Source of the DNA: Lysinibacillus boronitolerans JCM 21713 = 10a = NBRC 103108
Lineage (GTDB): Bacteria > Bacillota > Bacilli > Bacillales_A > Planococcaceae
Direction of reading: 5' to 3'
DNA length: 64,000 bases
NCBI RefSeq assembly: GCF_000772935.1
Contig: NZ_JPVR01000076.1
Location: 124,001-188,000 of the forward strand
The stretch's first letter is position 1. Each line of letters starts with the position of its first letter. A program made the position numbers and the translations under genes. Under the pieces are notes generated by a model that did no database searches, was not told where the DNA came from, and was given only the letters and a program-made list of their open reading frames with translations. Positions 17,555 through 27,727 of the stretch are shown in pieces.

Positions 17555-18055
17555 TTATGCACGAACTTCTTCATTTGTTTCTTCTTTTTGATCTGCTTTT
17601 TCTGTCTTTTCTTCAGCTTTTGGTTCCTCACTTGGCATGTAATCCTCTAATGGTTCTTCCCCTTCAAAGGAAACCGTACCATCATCAAAAACAGTTGGTG
17701 CTTTTGCCGTTTTTAGTGTTTTTACTTTCTCTACTAATTGTGTAGATTGCTCTTGAATTTGTTTAGAAAGTTGAACTGTTTTATCTTTTGCAGTTGTCGA
17801 GAAGTCTGCGCTCTTATCTTTTAGCTGAACAGCTTGTACTGCCACATCACTGCGTAAATCTTTTCCTGATTTTGGAGCTAACAGTAGACCTGCCGCGGCC
17901 CCTACGATTCCACCAACTAATGCGCCAATCACAAAATCCTTCATGTTTACACGCTCCTCTTCATAAATAGAGTCTTGCGGATGATAAAGCTGAGGCAAAG
18001 AACTTTCAAGCTGCTGTTCCTTTACTTCGTTAAAATTTGGCTTTTGAGTTGTCAT
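17555..18055 (-). CDS. ytxH: YtxH-family general stress protein
   Basis: A 166-residue protein with the YtxH signature: a glycine/alanine-rich hydrophobic segment KDFVIGALVGGIVGAAAGLLLAP followed by KSGKDLR (written here in two parts), then a charged, coiled-coil-prone helix and an acidic Glu/Lys-rich tail. Probably membrane-associated. Two starts are each preceded by a strong ribosome binding site: ATG at 18055 (GGGAGG, 9 nt) and ATG at 17944 (GAGGAG, 9 nt), the second just before the hydrophobic segment and matching the usual short YtxH. I report the long form. Downstream of murC-ytxG as in B. subtilis. Confidence 0.8.
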   Translation of the reverse strand: MTTQKPNFNEVKEQQLESSLPQLYHPQDSIYEEERVNMKDFVIGALVGGIVGAAAGLLLAPKSGKDLRSDVAVQAVQLKDKSADFSTTAKDKTVQLSKQIQEQSTQLVEKVKTLKTAKAPTVFDDGTVSFEGEEPLEDYMPSEEPKAEEKTEKADQKEETNEEVRA

Positions 18056-18190
18056 GCAACAATTCCTCCCCATCTAATTATCAAATTTGTCTAGACTGGT
18101 TGTCCATCTACTTTCACAGATGCATCTTCAACTTATATGTCTAAGACTTTATTTTTATTCAGCCAGCATGGAATACTCACTGAATAATTA

Positions 18191-18694
18191 TCATTTTTTA
18201 CGACCCCATTTTCTTTTTGGTGTTTCTTCTACTTGCACAGTTTCAAATGCATAGGCATCTGGTGATACCGATTCCTGCTCGATGATTTTGCGTTTTTTCC
18301 ATTTATCCGCAATACCCATCGCAACATTACTCCATTGTACAACTTGTGCAATTTTTTCTTCGTTTTGTTCTACGCTTTTAGAAACAGAAGTAGTAATCTG
18401 CTGAACAGAATTATTTAAACCATTAACGGAGTCACCAATACCTTTAACAGCTTGAACCACTGAATTTAATTGTTCAGATTTATGTTGAATATCCTCTGCT
18501 AAGCTATTTGTTTTTGATAATAAGGACGTTGTTTCGCGTGTAATGCCTTCCATTTGGCCTTCAATCCCAGATAATGTTCCAGCTAAGCTGTTTAGGATGG
18601 ACTTAAGCGAGAATAATGTCATGCCCACGCTCACACATAAAATTAAAAAACCGATTGCAGCAATAATGGCTGCAATATACAAAATCACTTCCAT
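18191..18694 (-). CDS. ytxG: DUF948 protein, YtxG family
   Basis: A 167-residue protein with one N-terminal membrane helix (residues 3-28, ILYIAAIIAAIGFLILCVSV) followed by a long heptad-like region rich in Gln/Ser/Asn that is probably a coiled coil, and a basic C-terminus (KRKWGRKK). This is the DUF948 layout, annotated as a general stress protein in B. subtilis. AGGAGG-type site before the ATG. It sits between murC and ytxH on the same strand. Confidence 0.85.
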   Translation of the reverse strand: MEVILYIAAIIAAIGFLILCVSVGMTLFSLKSILNSLAGTLSGIEGQMEGITRETTSLLSKTNSLAEDIQHKSEQLNSVVQAVKGIGDSVNGLNNSVQQITTSVSKSVEQNEEKIAQVVQWSNVAMGIADKWKKRKIIEQESVSPDAYAFETVQVEETPKRKWGRKK

Positions 18695-18777
18695 AAGTTG
18701 ACCTCCTGCTAGTAAATTGTCTTTACTATTACTTTCCCTATCTTCGACAAAAAAAACGGAATTCCTGCTTAAATTTG

Positions 18778-18814
18778 AGAAAAAACAGCTTAACCCCTAC
18801 GGACTAAGCTGTTT
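18778..18814 (-). terminator. Terminator overlapping the murC stop codon
   Basis: A perfect 10-bp stem (18783-18792 with 18805-18814) followed by a T run on the minus strand. The murC TAG lies inside the first arm. Confidence 0.8.
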
Positions 18815-20117
18815 CATTGTTTTTAAGCACGTTTTCAAAAGCATCTTGGAACTTGTGAACATCACCAGCGCCCATAAATAAGAATACAGCGCCATTATGT
18901 TTTGTTAATATATCAATTCCTTCAGTGGTAATCACTGCACTGCCTTCAATAAGTGACGCTAAATCATGGATAGAAAGCGCGCCTTGCGTTTCTCTCGCAG
19001 AGCCAAATATATCACATAAATAGGCTGTATCTGCAAGGCTCAAACTATCCGCAAAATCTTGTAAAAAAGCTTGTGTACGTGTAAATGTATGTGGTTGGAA
19101 AATCGCAACTAGCTCACGGTCAGGGAATTTTTGGCGTGCTGATTGAATCGTCGCGCGAATTTCCGTTGGATGGTGTGCATAGTCATCTATTAAAACATTA
19201 TCCCCTATATCGGTCTCAGTAAAACGTCTTTTTACACCTTTATATGTGTGTAAACGCTCCTGAATAATATCTGGAGAAATGCCTTCATATTCACATAGCG
19301 TAATAACCGCCAATGTATTTAAAACAGCATGATCTCCAAATAATGGGATAAAGAAAGTACTATAAAATTCATTACGTACAAAAACATCAAATGTTGTACC
19401 CTCAGTTGTTTTTTCAACATTACGTGCTTCAAAGTCATTTTCAGCACCAAATCCATAATACACAACTGGTACTTTTGCTTGAATACGCTGAAGCTGTTCA
19501 TCATCACCACATGCTATAATTGCTTTTTTCACTTGTAATGCTAATGATTGAAATGCAGAATATACGTCCTCTATATTAGCAAAGTAGTCTGGATGATCAA
19601 AATCGATGTTCGTCATCACAGCATAATCAGGATTATATGCTAAAAAGTGACGGCGGTATTCACACGCCTCCATCACAAAGAAATCAGCATTTTCATGACC
19701 TGCACCAGTACCATCACCAATTAAATAAGATGTTGGTTTATAGCCACCTACCACATGTGCCATTAAACCAGTCGTAGATGTTTTACCATGTGCACCTGTG
19801 ATGGCAATGGATGTATAGTTGCCAATATATTCACCTAAAAATTTATGGTAACGAATGACTTCTACACCGATTTCTCGAGCACGTACTAATTCAGGATGAT
19901 CATCAGGAAATGCATTACCTGCGATCACTGTCATACCTTCTTTAATATTATCTGCATTAAATGTAAAAATTGGAATATTACGTTCACGTAACGGTTGCTC
20001 CGTGAAGAAATATTTATCGACATCTGAGCCTTGTACTTGTTCACCAGCATCAAATAAGATTTGTGCAAGCGAACTCATGCCAGAACCTTTAATGCCTGTG
20101 AAATGAAAAACTGTCAT
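18804..20117 (-). CDS. murC: UDP-N-acetylmuramate--L-alanine ligase
   Basis: Adds L-Ala to UDP-MurNAc, the first step of the stem peptide, in the cytoplasm. Mur-ligase motifs are visible: [16 protein letters not shown] (UDP site), [18 protein letters not shown] (ATP P-loop), [12 protein letters not shown], and [14 protein letters not shown] in the C-terminal domain. 437 residues, full length. GGGGGG lies 8 nt before the ATG. As in B. subtilis it heads the murC-ytxG-ytxH block, although a terminator directly after it would limit read-through. Confidence 0.96.
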   Translation of the reverse strand: MTVFHFTGIKGSGMSSLAQILFDAGEQVQGSDVDKYFFTEQPLRERNIPIFTFNADNIKEGMTVIAGNAFPDDHPELVRAREIGVEVIRYHKFLGEYIGNYTSIAITGAHGKTSTTGLMAHVVGGYKPTSYLIGDGTGAGHENADFFVMEACEYRRHFLAYNPDYAVMTNIDFDHPDYFANIEDVYSAFQSLALQVKKAIIACGDDEQLQRIQAKVPVVYYGFGAENDFEARNVEKTTEGTTFDVFVRNEFYSTFFIPLFGDHAVLNTLAVITLCEYEGISPDIIQERLHTYKGVKRRFTETDIGDNVLIDDYAHHPTEIRATIQSARQKFPDRELVAIFQPHTFTRTQAFLQDFADSLSLADTAYLCDIFGSARETQGALSIHDLASLIEGSAVITTEGIDILTKHNGAVFLFMGAGDVHKFQDAFENVLKNNETA

Positions 20118-20346
20118 TAATTAAACCCCCCGGGAATTTCAATATCCCATCTATCATCTATTAGGTGTATCGTATTATTTCACGAATGGTTAGGTATTAA
20201 TACCTTCACAAGTGTTAAAAAATACGTACTATTCAACACATCTTGTCTATTATAGCACTTTTTATGCACAAGGATAGATGTGTAACTTTTCTAAAAAAAC
20301 TAAATTCGACGTAAATTAGATAATCTAGACGAAAACAATGCAATTC

Positions 20347-23300
20347 TTATTCAAACATAGTAATTAAATCTTCTTCTGTAATGTAACTTTCACGTGGCTT
20401 ACTTCCTCTTGCTTCTGAAACAAAACCATGTGATTCTAACATGTCAATTAAACGAGCAGCACGATTATAGCCAATATGATACTTTCGTTGAATCAATGAG
20501 GTAGAAGCCCCCCCTTGCTCATAGACAAATCGGCAAACATCTTCAAATAAATCGTCCTGTTCTGCAGACACCTCTGTTTTCTTTAATAATTCCTCTTGAT
20601 CGAAAATATAATCAGGTTCACCCTGTTCACGAACATGCTCAATAATCGATTCAATTTCATCATCTGTAACAAAAGTTCCCTGCAAACGCACTGGCGCTGA
20701 CATACCGTTACCTAAATATAGCATATCCCCTCGACCAAGTAACCTTTCTGCTCCCTGCCCATCTAAAATGGTACGAGAATCAATTTGAGAGGAAACAGCA
20801 AAGGCAATACGTGTAGGGATATTTGATTTGATTAACCCTGTAATAACATCCACAGAAGGTCTTTGCGTTGCAACAATTAAATGAATACCACATGCACGTG
20901 CCTTTTGAGCAATACGGCAAATGGCCTCCTCTACATCTGCTGGAGACATCATCATTAAATCAGCTAACTCATCAATGACAATTAAAATATAAGGCAACTT
21001 TAGGCTATGTTCTTTATTTTTATCCGCTATGGCGTTATAACGTGTAATATCACGTGCACCTGCATGAGCAAAGAGCTGATAGCGACGCTCCATTTCCTCT
21101 ACTGCCCATTTCAGTGCAGCCGTTGCCGCCTTTACATCTGTAATGACAGGACTAACTAAATGCGGAATATGGTTAAATGGCGCCAGCTCTACCATTTTAG
21201 GGTCGATCAGCATGAGTTTTAGCTCGTGTGGTGCAGCTTTATATAATAAACTAACCAAAATAGAATTAATACAAACGGATTTACCTGAACCTGTTGCACC
21301 AGCGATTAAACCATGTGGCATTTTACGTAAATCTAACGTAACAGGCTTTCCAGTCAAATCAAGTCCTAATGCTGCTTCTAATGGTGAATCTGACTCAACG
21401 AAGGAGGCACTATTTGTTACCTCAGATAAGCGCACAGCTCGTGATACTCGATTTGGAATCTCAATACCGATCGAGCTTTTCCCAGGGATGGGTGCTTGAA
21501 TACGAATATCCTTTGCTGCTAAGGCAAGTTTTAGATCATCTGCTAAGTTTCGAATTTTACTAACCTTTGTACCATGGCTCACCGTTATTTCAAATTGAGT
21601 AACAGCAGGGCCTTGCATAATCGATTCAATTTGCGCAGAAACTTGGAAATAAGATAGTGCTTCGACTAATGTGTCGCCCTGTTGCTCCATCCAATCCGTA
21701 TCCTGTGTTTTTTCCTCTGGTGGCTCTAGGTATTCATCCGTAGGCTTTTGATAGACGTGTACGGGCTTTGCTGGTATCTCAGCTTCCACTACTTCTGTTT
21801 CTACGTGATTCTCAACAGATTCTACTGGAACATACTCTACAATATCTGAAACTACTTCAGGTTCGATAGCTAGTTCTGGTGCTGGTTCTGATACTTGTTC
21901 CAGTTCTGAAGCTAGTTCAAGTTCTGGTTCTAACTCAAGCTCTGGCTCTAACTCAAGCTCTTGTTCTAACTCAAGCTCTGGCTCAATAGTTGCAGAAATT
22001 TCAGCAGCAGCTGCTTTTTCGATTTCTATTCGTTCATTTGTTGAGATACCTTGCAGTGATGTAACAGGGGCCATTGTAATCACAGCTACAGGCTCTTGAG
22101 TACTGCTTTTTGAAGTAACATTTTCTACATCATCAAGTTGCACTGGTAAATCTATTTTCGATTGAACATTCTCTGTCATATGAAAATCATGATCATCTTC
22201 TGGTTGTGAGACGTATATTTCATTTGTTGTCATGCTGTCTAAGGACGAAGATTTTTCTACCGTCACATCCACTAGTTTGTTTTTCTCTGTTTCTGGCTCG
22301 CTCTCTACACGTAGAGGCTGCTGAGCCATCTTCAATTGCTGTTGGATTCTCCATTTTTCTTTATCTGTTTTTAACATTAGTACATTAAATGGAATTCGAC
22401 TTTTTTCTTCTCTCGATGCAGTATCAGGAGATTGGTCATCCATTGACGGTTGAACGACAGTAACTTCTCCAATATGGATCGTAGAATTTTCAATTTGAAC
22501 TTGTTCCACAATCATTTCTTTAACATGGATTTCAGACTGATCTGCTGAAAGCTGTTGAACTGTTTGATCTTGCCCAACAGCTTCCTTCACTTGCTCGTCA
22601 AACTCCATAGCAAAAGAAGTCGTTTGAGGTACAGCTACATTTGACAATAAATTTTCCTTATCATCGTTCTCTTCAACTAACACTTCTTCCTCAAAAATAA
22701 TTGGTTCATTTACTGTCGATAGCTCTTTCGGTTGAATGATTGCATGGTGCTCTGTTACAACCGTTTGGTTTGTGCTAGCCGGCTCTTTTTCTTCTAGTAT
22801 ATTTTCATTGACCTCATTTGTTGTCGCTTCTTTTAAAGGCTTTGCAACAGTTACCTTTTCAACTGCCTGTACATCGGTTTCTTGCTTCTCATTTTCTTCT
22901 TTTCTTTTATCTAATAATTCTTTGATTGGACTTGGCTTTGCAAAACCATAGACAGGTGAAGGTACATCTGTTGGAACAAATCGTTTGCGATTCTCTGGTA
23001 CAATATTTTCAACTTTTTGTTCTTTTCGCTGACTCTTTTCTTTTGGTGTAGGTGCAGTCATAGGCTTTAAATTAGCTGTTTCATTTTGTGCATCTCGAAA
23101 CACTAAGCTTGCTCTTGAACGAAATTCTTGTTCTAAAGGCTGACTTTTCATCATTGTTTTTCGACCTGTACGTTTAGAGCGATTTGCTAGTAAATCCCGA
23201 ATTCCTGAAACCTCTACATCATAAACACTAGAATCGACAATATGATGATTTAAATGCTTTGGTAACGATAAATCCCGAATTTGTCCATAATCATCATCTT

Positions 23301-23523
23301 CCATTTGATCAAACATGTCTTTTGAGGACGTGTAGGATGTCTCACCTTCATCATCGTCAATCAAAGGGAAACGGAAAGTCTTTTGCTTAGCGATTGTTGG
23401 TTCTTTTTGTGTATGTAATTGCTCCGACTGAACTTCTCCATAGTCCTCATAATATTCTTCATACTCATAGTCTTCATCATCTTTATTAATAAATTTACTA
23501 ATTTGTTTTTTAAACCAGTTCAC
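20347..23523 (-). CDS. sftA: DNA translocase SftA (soluble FtsK/SpoIIIE family)
   Basis: ATP-driven DNA pump that clears chromosome ends from the septum. The C-terminal ~450 residues hold the FtsK motor: GLIAGATGSGKSVCINSILV (Walker A), ILIVIDELADLMMM (Walker B), IVATQRPSVDVITG, and a winged-helix gamma domain (GGASTSLIQRKYHIGYNRAARLID). There are no N-terminal membrane helices, so it is the soluble SftA rather than SpoIIIE. The long N-terminal part (about 600 residues) is acidic and low-complexity, including an EL/EP repeat coded at 21865-21985. 1058 residues, longer than B. subtilis SftA, mostly through this linker. Confidence 0.92.
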   Translation of the reverse strand: MNWFKKQISKFINKDDEDYEYEEYYEDYGEVQSEQLHTQKEPTIAKQKTFRFPLIDDDEGETSYTSSKDMFDQMEDDDYGQIRDLSLPKHLNHHIVDSSVYDVEVSGIRDLLANRSKRTGRKTMMKSQPLEQEFRSRASLVFRDAQNETANLKPMTAPTPKEKSQRKEQKVENIVPENRKRFVPTDVPSPVYGFAKPSPIKELLDKRKEENEKQETDVQAVEKVTVAKPLKEATTNEVNENILEEKEPASTNQTVVTEHHAIIQPKELSTVNEPIIFEEEVLVEENDDKENLLSNVAVPQTTSFAMEFDEQVKEAVGQDQTVQQLSADQSEIHVKEMIVEQVQIENSTIHIGEVTVVQPSMDDQSPDTASREEKSRIPFNVLMLKTDKEKWRIQQQLKMAQQPLRVESEPETEKNKLVDVTVEKSSSLDSMTTNEIYVSQPEDDHDFHMTENVQSKIDLPVQLDDVENVTSKSSTQEPVAVITMAPVTSLQGISTNERIEIEKAAAAEISATIEPELELEQELELEPELELEPELELASELEQVSEPAPELAIEPEVVSDIVEYVPVESVENHVETEVVEAEIPAKPVHVYQKPTDEYLEPPEEKTQDTDWMEQQGDTLVEALSYFQVSAQIESIMQGPAVTQFEITVSHGTKVSKIRNLADDLKLALAAKDIRIQAPIPGKSSIGIEIPNRVSRAVRLSEVTNSASFVESDSPLEAALGLDLTGKPVTLDLRKMPHGLIAGATGSGKSVCINSILVSLLYKAAPHELKLMLIDPKMVELAPFNHIPHLVSPVITDVKAATAALKWAVEEMERRYQLFAHAGARDITRYNAIADKNKEHSLKLPYILIVIDELADLMMMSPADVEEAICRIAQKARACGIHLIVATQRPSVDVITGLIKSNIPTRIAFAVSSQIDSRTILDGQGAERLLGRGDMLYLGNGMSAPVRLQGTFVTDDEIESIIEHVREQGEPDYIFDQEELLKKTEVSAEQDDLFEDVCRFVYEQGGASTSLIQRKYHIGYNRAARLIDMLESHGFVSEARGSKPRESYITEEDLITMFE
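21865..21985 (-). repeat. In-frame 18-nt tandem repeat in sftA linker
   Basis: Tandem units encoding ELELEP, ELELEQ and degraded forms (ELASELEQ, EPAPELAIEP). The repeat keeps frame and is likely to vary in copy number between strains. Confidence 0.75.
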
Positions 23524-23660
23524 TTCGTTTCACTCATTTCTCTTACACTTCATTTATAGCATTGTCTAGTTTTAAATTATTCAATAGCTCAATGTCTACA
23601 CCAAAAAGCATACCATAAAAACGGTCTTGAAACTTGCATTTAGAGGCTCATTCTAAACAA

Positions 23661-23703
23661 AAAAATCGTTATGCTACTAGCATATTAGTAACATAACGAT
23701 TTA
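23661..23703 (-). terminator. Terminator after ytpR
   Basis: A stem with arms AAATCGTTATG.TACTA and TTAGTA.CATAACGATTT (23663-23702) is followed on the minus strand by a T run. It separates ytpR from sftA. Confidence 0.8.
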
Positions 23704-23785
23704 GGGCATTTCACCTTGACACAAGGAATAATATCATGATAAAACATTTAAATTTTAATAATTTCTTTTTTAAATAGAGGGATTT

Positions 23786-24400
23786 TTATTTAGTTGGTGC
23801 TTCAAAAGCACTACCTACAATAGCATCCTCAGGTAATACTAAAATTCCTTTTTCAGATGGAGCATTAGGAATCGCTAATTCACGTGCTGAACAAAGCATG
23901 CCGTAAGACTCAACACCGCGTAAATTTCCTTCTTTAATAAGCATACCTGAAGGCATTACGGCACCAATTTTCGCTACAACTACCTTCTGACCAGCTTCAA
24001 CATTAGGGGCACCACACACAATTTGTAATATCTCATCTCCAACATTCACTGAACAGATGCTCAATTTGTCAGCATTAGGATGCTTGTCCTTTGTTTCTAC
24101 ATATCCAACCACAAATTTTGGTGAAAAATCAACATCAAGATTAATATTTGCTCCATTTTTTTCGATTGCCACTGCTAGCTGTGCTACTAATTCTGGTGTC
24201 ACTTCTACTAAGCCTTTTGCATCTGTTTGGATGTAACTGCTCGCATTAAATAAATTAAAGGCTTTAATTTCTCCCGTTTGAGCTTCCTTTAAAATAGCAA
24301 TATCACCAGCACGTTCTACTTCCGTTTTCACAATAGCCTCTGTTGCTAGTTGAACTAGTAAGACATCTCCTACATGATCTTTGTTGTAAAATACATTCAT
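23786..24400 (-). CDS. ytpR: YtpR-family tRNA-binding-domain protein
   Basis: A 204-residue protein. The C-terminal half (from about residue 93) is an EMAP II/Arc1p-like OB-fold seen in PheRS-beta: FVVGYVETKDKHPNADKLSICSVNVG, IVCGAPNVEAGQKVVVAKIG, GVESYGMLCSARELAI. The N-terminal half is the YtpR-specific DUF4479-type region. The family is stand-alone, so a tRNA or RNA-binding role is inferred. It begins 2 nt after ytpQ ends and is surely cotranscribed with it. Confidence 0.92.
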   Translation of the reverse strand: MNVFYNKDHVGDVLLVQLATEAIVKTEVERAGDIAILKEAQTGEIKAFNLFNASSYIQTDAKGLVEVTPELVAQLAVAIEKNGANINLDVDFSPKFVVGYVETKDKHPNADKLSICSVNVGDEILQIVCGAPNVEAGQKVVVAKIGAVMPSGMLIKEGNLRGVESYGMLCSARELAIPNAPSEKGILVLPEDAIVGSAFEAPTK

Positions 24401-24402
24401 TG

Positions 24403-25230
24403 TTATTCTTGCTCCTTTTTCACTCTGTTTTTTGCTAAGATAAAGATCGGTTCTAGTTCCCCATCTTCATAAATAAAAGATAATGACGTAATCGGTACAG
24501 TCCCGACTGCAAAGAAATGCATGGTCATCTGTGCTAATACATCATACCCTGTTTCATTACGAATATCACCTATAATTAATACATCTTGATGCGGCACAGA
24601 TAGTGTCATATCGCCCTCCACTTGTGCCTGCATTTCTTTTAAGAAGCTCTCATTTAAAATCCGGCTAGCATCATAGCCATCATTCACATTGACAAAATAA
24701 AAAATATTACCTGCTACCTCATCTTTTTTATAGGCGGTTGGTAGTTGTTTCACCGAAAAGCGTGCCATTTCTCGAATTTGTTCTACAGTTAATTGTAAGG
24801 CTTCTAGCATGGATTCATCAATAAAGCGATAGGTTTTACCTAAATCGAGCGCATAAAAGACGCGCGTTTCAGCTGTATGCTCAGTTGTAATAAAGGCATG
24901 CCCTTCTTTCGATGCCTGTGGATAAGAAGTGGCACGAATTACGGGATAAATATGTGTAGTCGTTTGGAAACCCTGTTCCTTTTCTTGTACCATCGCATTA
25001 AAGGTTTGCTCAATTGTATATAAAACTTCTTCAATCGCCGACTCTTGCTTCTCATTATATTTTGCTAAGATCCCAGGTAAAGAAAGCTCCATCCCTTTTC
25101 CAATCGTCTTATGATTCAAGCGTAATTTATCGTACTTTTTATCAAAATGAAATTCATATTTCTCTTCAGTTAATTGCTTTTTTAATAGCTCGACTAGTTG
25201 TTCAGACTTCATTTGCTTCATCTTTTTCAC
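24403..25230 (-). CDS. ytpQ: DUF1444 family protein YtpQ
   Basis: A 275-residue cytoplasmic protein with no signal or membrane segment. It matches the DUF1444 pattern seen in B. subtilis YtpQ: N-terminal MKSEQLVELLKKQL, central VIRATSYP and the C-terminal MTMHFFAVGTVPITSLSFIYEDGELEPIFIL (quoted in part here). No catalytic motif is recognised and no function is known. Three Met occur in the first seven codons, so the start may be up to seven codons shorter. Confidence 0.85.
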   Translation of the reverse strand: MKKMKQMKSEQLVELLKKQLTEEKYEFHFDKKYDKLRLNHKTIGKGMELSLPGILAKYNEKQESAIEEVLYTIEQTFNAMVQEKEQGFQTTTHIYPVIRATSYPQASKEGHAFITTEHTAETRVFYALDLGKTYRFIDESMLEALQLTVEQIREMARFSVKQLPTAYKKDEVAGNIFYFVNVNDGYDASRILNESFLKEMQAQVEGDMTLSVPHQDVLIIGDIRNETGYDVLAQMTMHFFAVGTVPITSLSFIYEDGELEPIFILAKNRVKKEQE

Positions 25231-25242
25231 ATCCTAACTTCA

Positions 25243-25274
25243 AAATGAAACGGCTCACATGTTTGTGAACCGTT
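25243..25274 (-). terminator. Terminator after the lipoprotein gene
   Basis: Arms AACGGCTCACA and TGTGAACCGTT (25249-25259 with 25264-25274) with one unpaired position. It lies in the short gap before ytpQ, so some read-through is possible. Confidence 0.65.
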
Positions 25275-25291
25275 CTGTTCAATCCTTCTAT

Positions 25292-25810
25292 TTACTTCAT
25301 CTTAACCGAATGAACGATTTTCGTCATCTCACGCAAATTATTTTCAATTTGTTTAGCCTTTGAAATGGTTGACATCTTCACACCACCGCTACTAACAATG
25401 AGCTCCATTTCATTTTCTTGGTCCGTTTTTAGAACCGCTGTGAAACCAAAACGACCATCCTTATCAAAAGTCGACTCTTCGATAATTTTGTCCGCCTCAT
25501 TTTCTTTTAAAAGACTATAATAAAGTTTACTGTCTTGTGCTTCACGATCATTGATAAAAAGAATGTAGCTTTCTTTTCCTTTTGAAATTACAATATTATA
25601 AGCATCTGAACTGTCTTCAACTTTAAAGTTTGAAGGTAAGTATAATTTGATATCCCCAATTTCTACTGTATGTTCTTCTGGCTCTTCAGCAAAAACCTTC
25701 TCCGTTAATTGCAGCCCATTAGCAATTTGATCATCAATAGATTGATTGCAGCCAGAAAGGACAAGAAGTAAAAGCATTAGGCCAATTGCTCTTAGCCATG
25801 AAAATAGCAT
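25292..25810 (-). CDS. Putative lipoprotein, unknown function
   Basis: A 172-residue protein with a clear lipoprotein signal: a hydrophobic run GLMLLLLVLSGC with Cys21 as the lipid-modified residue. The mature part is a small soluble domain (VEIGDIKLYLPSNFKVEDS ... YILFINDREAQDSKLYY ... ELIVSSGGVKMSTIS) with alternating strand pattern. I do not recognise a named family. It occupies the place where B. subtilis has the thioredoxin-like ytpP, but shows no CxxC motif and is not that gene. Expected on the outer face of the membrane. Confidence 0.8.
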   Translation of the reverse strand: MLFSWLRAIGLMLLLLVLSGCNQSIDDQIANGLQLTEKVFAEEPEEHTVEIGDIKLYLPSNFKVEDSSDAYNIVISKGKESYILFINDREAQDSKLYYSLLKENEADKIIEESTFDKDGRFGFTAVLKTDQENEMELIVSSGGVKMSTISKAKQIENNLREMTKIVHSVKMK

Positions 25811-25904
25811 ATCTCTCTTCCTTTCACTACTAACTTTTTTCTATTTTAAAAAAATTATTCATAAGATGCAACCTAACTATCCTCTTACCACTAATTCCAT
25901 TTAA

Positions 25905-26426
25905 CTATTTTTGTGAAAATGTGAACAAATATTGACCAACTAAAAGCGAGACAATATGCTCAAACATCATCTGTCTACTTACTAAACCTTGCGTAAAAAT
26001 ACCTACAGCACCTGCACCCTGACGAATATCTCGACGCTTTGTATATTGCTCCATAATCGGTCCAAGTTCTCCACCAGTTCTTATTTCCTGGGCAATTTCT
26101 TTGGGCAGTATAATTTGTGCGCCAGCAGCTGTAAATGTTGTTCCGTCTGACACTGTTAATGCACCCCAGTTACAAACATACATTTCATCATCAATTTCAG
26201 TTACGCCACCTTCTAAGCCAAATGATAATTCTGCATCCGTTAAAATCAATGCGTTTTTAGCACGATTCATTGCTCCTAATCTAGTTTCTTCATTACTGAT
26301 CGGTTGATCTGATACTTCTGAAGCAGCTTTGACATGAGTAAAGAGAGAATCCTCAAAGTATTTTCGAGCAATTACTTCAACTGCTTCTGTTTTGGCTTTA
26401 TTAGTTGTGCCAATTGCTATCTTCAT
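25905..26426 (-). CDS. DUF84 family inosine/xanthosine triphosphatase-like protein
   Basis: A 173-residue protein matching the YjjX/DUF84 NTPase family: N-terminal KIAIGTTNKAKTEAV (substrate loop), VSDQPISNEETRLGAMNRAKNAL, and FGLEGGVTEIDDEMYVCNWGA. The family removes non-canonical purine nucleotides (ITP/XTP) in other bacteria; that activity is inferred here. Monocistronic or weakly linked to the M42 peptidase gene upstream, from which it is separated by a hairpin. Confidence 0.88.
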   Translation of the reverse strand: MKIAIGTTNKAKTEAVEVIARKYFEDSLFTHVKAASEVSDQPISNEETRLGAMNRAKNALILTDAELSFGLEGGVTEIDDEMYVCNWGALTVSDGTTFTAAGAQIILPKEIAQEIRTGGELGPIMEQYTKRRDIRQGAGAVGIFTQGLVSRQMMFEHIVSLLVGQYLFTFSQK

Positions 26427-26450
26427 CTAATCCCCACTTTCTTTCCATAG

Positions 26451-26475
26451 AAAAAGATGCCTCTAAAAGGCATCT
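26451..26475 (-). terminator. Terminator after the M42 peptidase gene
   Basis: Arms AAGATGCC and GGCATCTT (26451-26475) followed on the minus strand by TTTTCTAT, 11 nt beyond the stop. Confidence 0.8.
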
Positions 26476-26485
26476 TCCTTGCTTC

Positions 26486-27562
26486 TTATACATTAGCGTG
26501 AATTGTCTCTAATGTCGAACGATCTGCTTTTTTCACTAATTCTACAATTAATGCTTTTGCAGCAGCATAATCATCAATGTGAATAATTGACGCTGATGTA
26601 TGAATATAACGTGAGCATACACCAATAACTGCACTTGGAACGCCATCGTTTGCCGTATGCACTCGACCAGCGTCTGTTCCACCTTGGGAGACAAAGTATT
26701 GATAAGGGATATGATTTGATTCGGCCGTATCTAAAATAAATTCACGCATACCACGATGTGTAACCATTGTACGATCTAAAATACGAAGTAAAGTGCCTTT
26801 GCCGAGCTGTCCAAATTGACTTTTTTCACCTGACATATCATTGGCAGGAGAAGCATCTAGTGCAAAGAATAAATCTGGTTTAATCATGTTTGCTGATACT
26901 TGTGCACCGCGTAAGCCAACTTCCTCCATCACATTTGCACCTGAGTATAAATGTGAAGCTAATTTTTCGTGCTGCACTTCTTTCATTAATTCAATCGCTA
27001 GGCCACAGCCATAGCGGTTATCCCAAGCTTTAGCCATAATTTTCTTCGGATTTGCCATTGGTGTGAATGGACAAATTGGTATGATGGATTGTCCAGGACG
27101 AACACCCATAGACATAGCATCTTCTTTATTATCAGCACCAACATCGATAAGCATATTTTTTATATCCATTGGCTTCGCTCGTTCTGCATCTGTTAATAAA
27201 TGTGGTGGGATGGATGAAACAACACCAGGAATTGCCCCATTTTTCGTATATACTTCTACTCGCTGTGCAAGCATAACCTGATTCCACCAGCCGCCCAATG
27301 TTTGAAAACGGATCATTCCATTATCTGTGATAGAAGTAACCATAAATGCTACCTCATCCATGTGACCAGCAACTAATATTTTCGGTGCATCCACAACATC
27401 ACTGTGCTTAACACCAAAAATACCCCCTAAATTATCTTGAACGATTTCATCCGAGTACTTTTCTAACTCAGAACGCATGAACGCGCGTACTGCGTGTTCA
27501 TTACCCGGAGCGCCTGGTAATTCTGTTAATGTTTTAAATAATTGTAATGTTTCCTCATTCAT
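26486..27562 (-). CDS. ytoP: M42 family metallopeptidase (glutamyl aminopeptidase-like, YtoP type)
   Basis: A 358-residue cytoplasmic di-zinc aminopeptidase. Motifs: [15 protein letters not shown] (first metal His/Asp), [15 protein letters not shown] (bridging Asp), [14 protein letters not shown] (catalytic Glu pair), [10 protein letters not shown], and [20 protein letters not shown] near the C-terminus with [14 protein letters not shown] as the last metal ligand. B. subtilis YtoP lies at the matching position. It probably trims peptides from the N-terminus; the exact specificity is inferred. Confidence 0.93.
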   Translation of the reverse strand: MNEETLQLFKTLTELPGAPGNEHAVRAFMRSELEKYSDEIVQDNLGGIFGVKHSDVVDAPKILVAGHMDEVAFMVTSITDNGMIRFQTLGGWWNQVMLAQRVEVYTKNGAIPGVVSSIPPHLLTDAERAKPMDIKNMLIDVGADNKEDAMSMGVRPGQSIIPICPFTPMANPKKIMAKAWDNRYGCGLAIELMKEVQHEKLASHLYSGANVMEEVGLRGAQVSANMIKPDLFFALDASPANDMSGEKSQFGQLGKGTLLRILDRTMVTHRGMREFILDTAESNHIPYQYFVSQGGTDAGRVHTANDGVPSAVIGVCSRYIHTSASIIHIDDYAAAKALIVELVKKADRSTLETIHANV

Positions 27563-27727
27563 GATGACTCTCTCCCCACGAAGTAGAATATTCTTCCTTG
27601 CCTATTGTAACACAATTATTTCCGAATTCGAAATATTGATACATTTCCTAAATCTGCTTAATTGTGAACGTGCATTCACTCTATAGGCTATGCTAAAATA
27701 AAGGTATAGAAAAAGGAGGAAAAAAGT

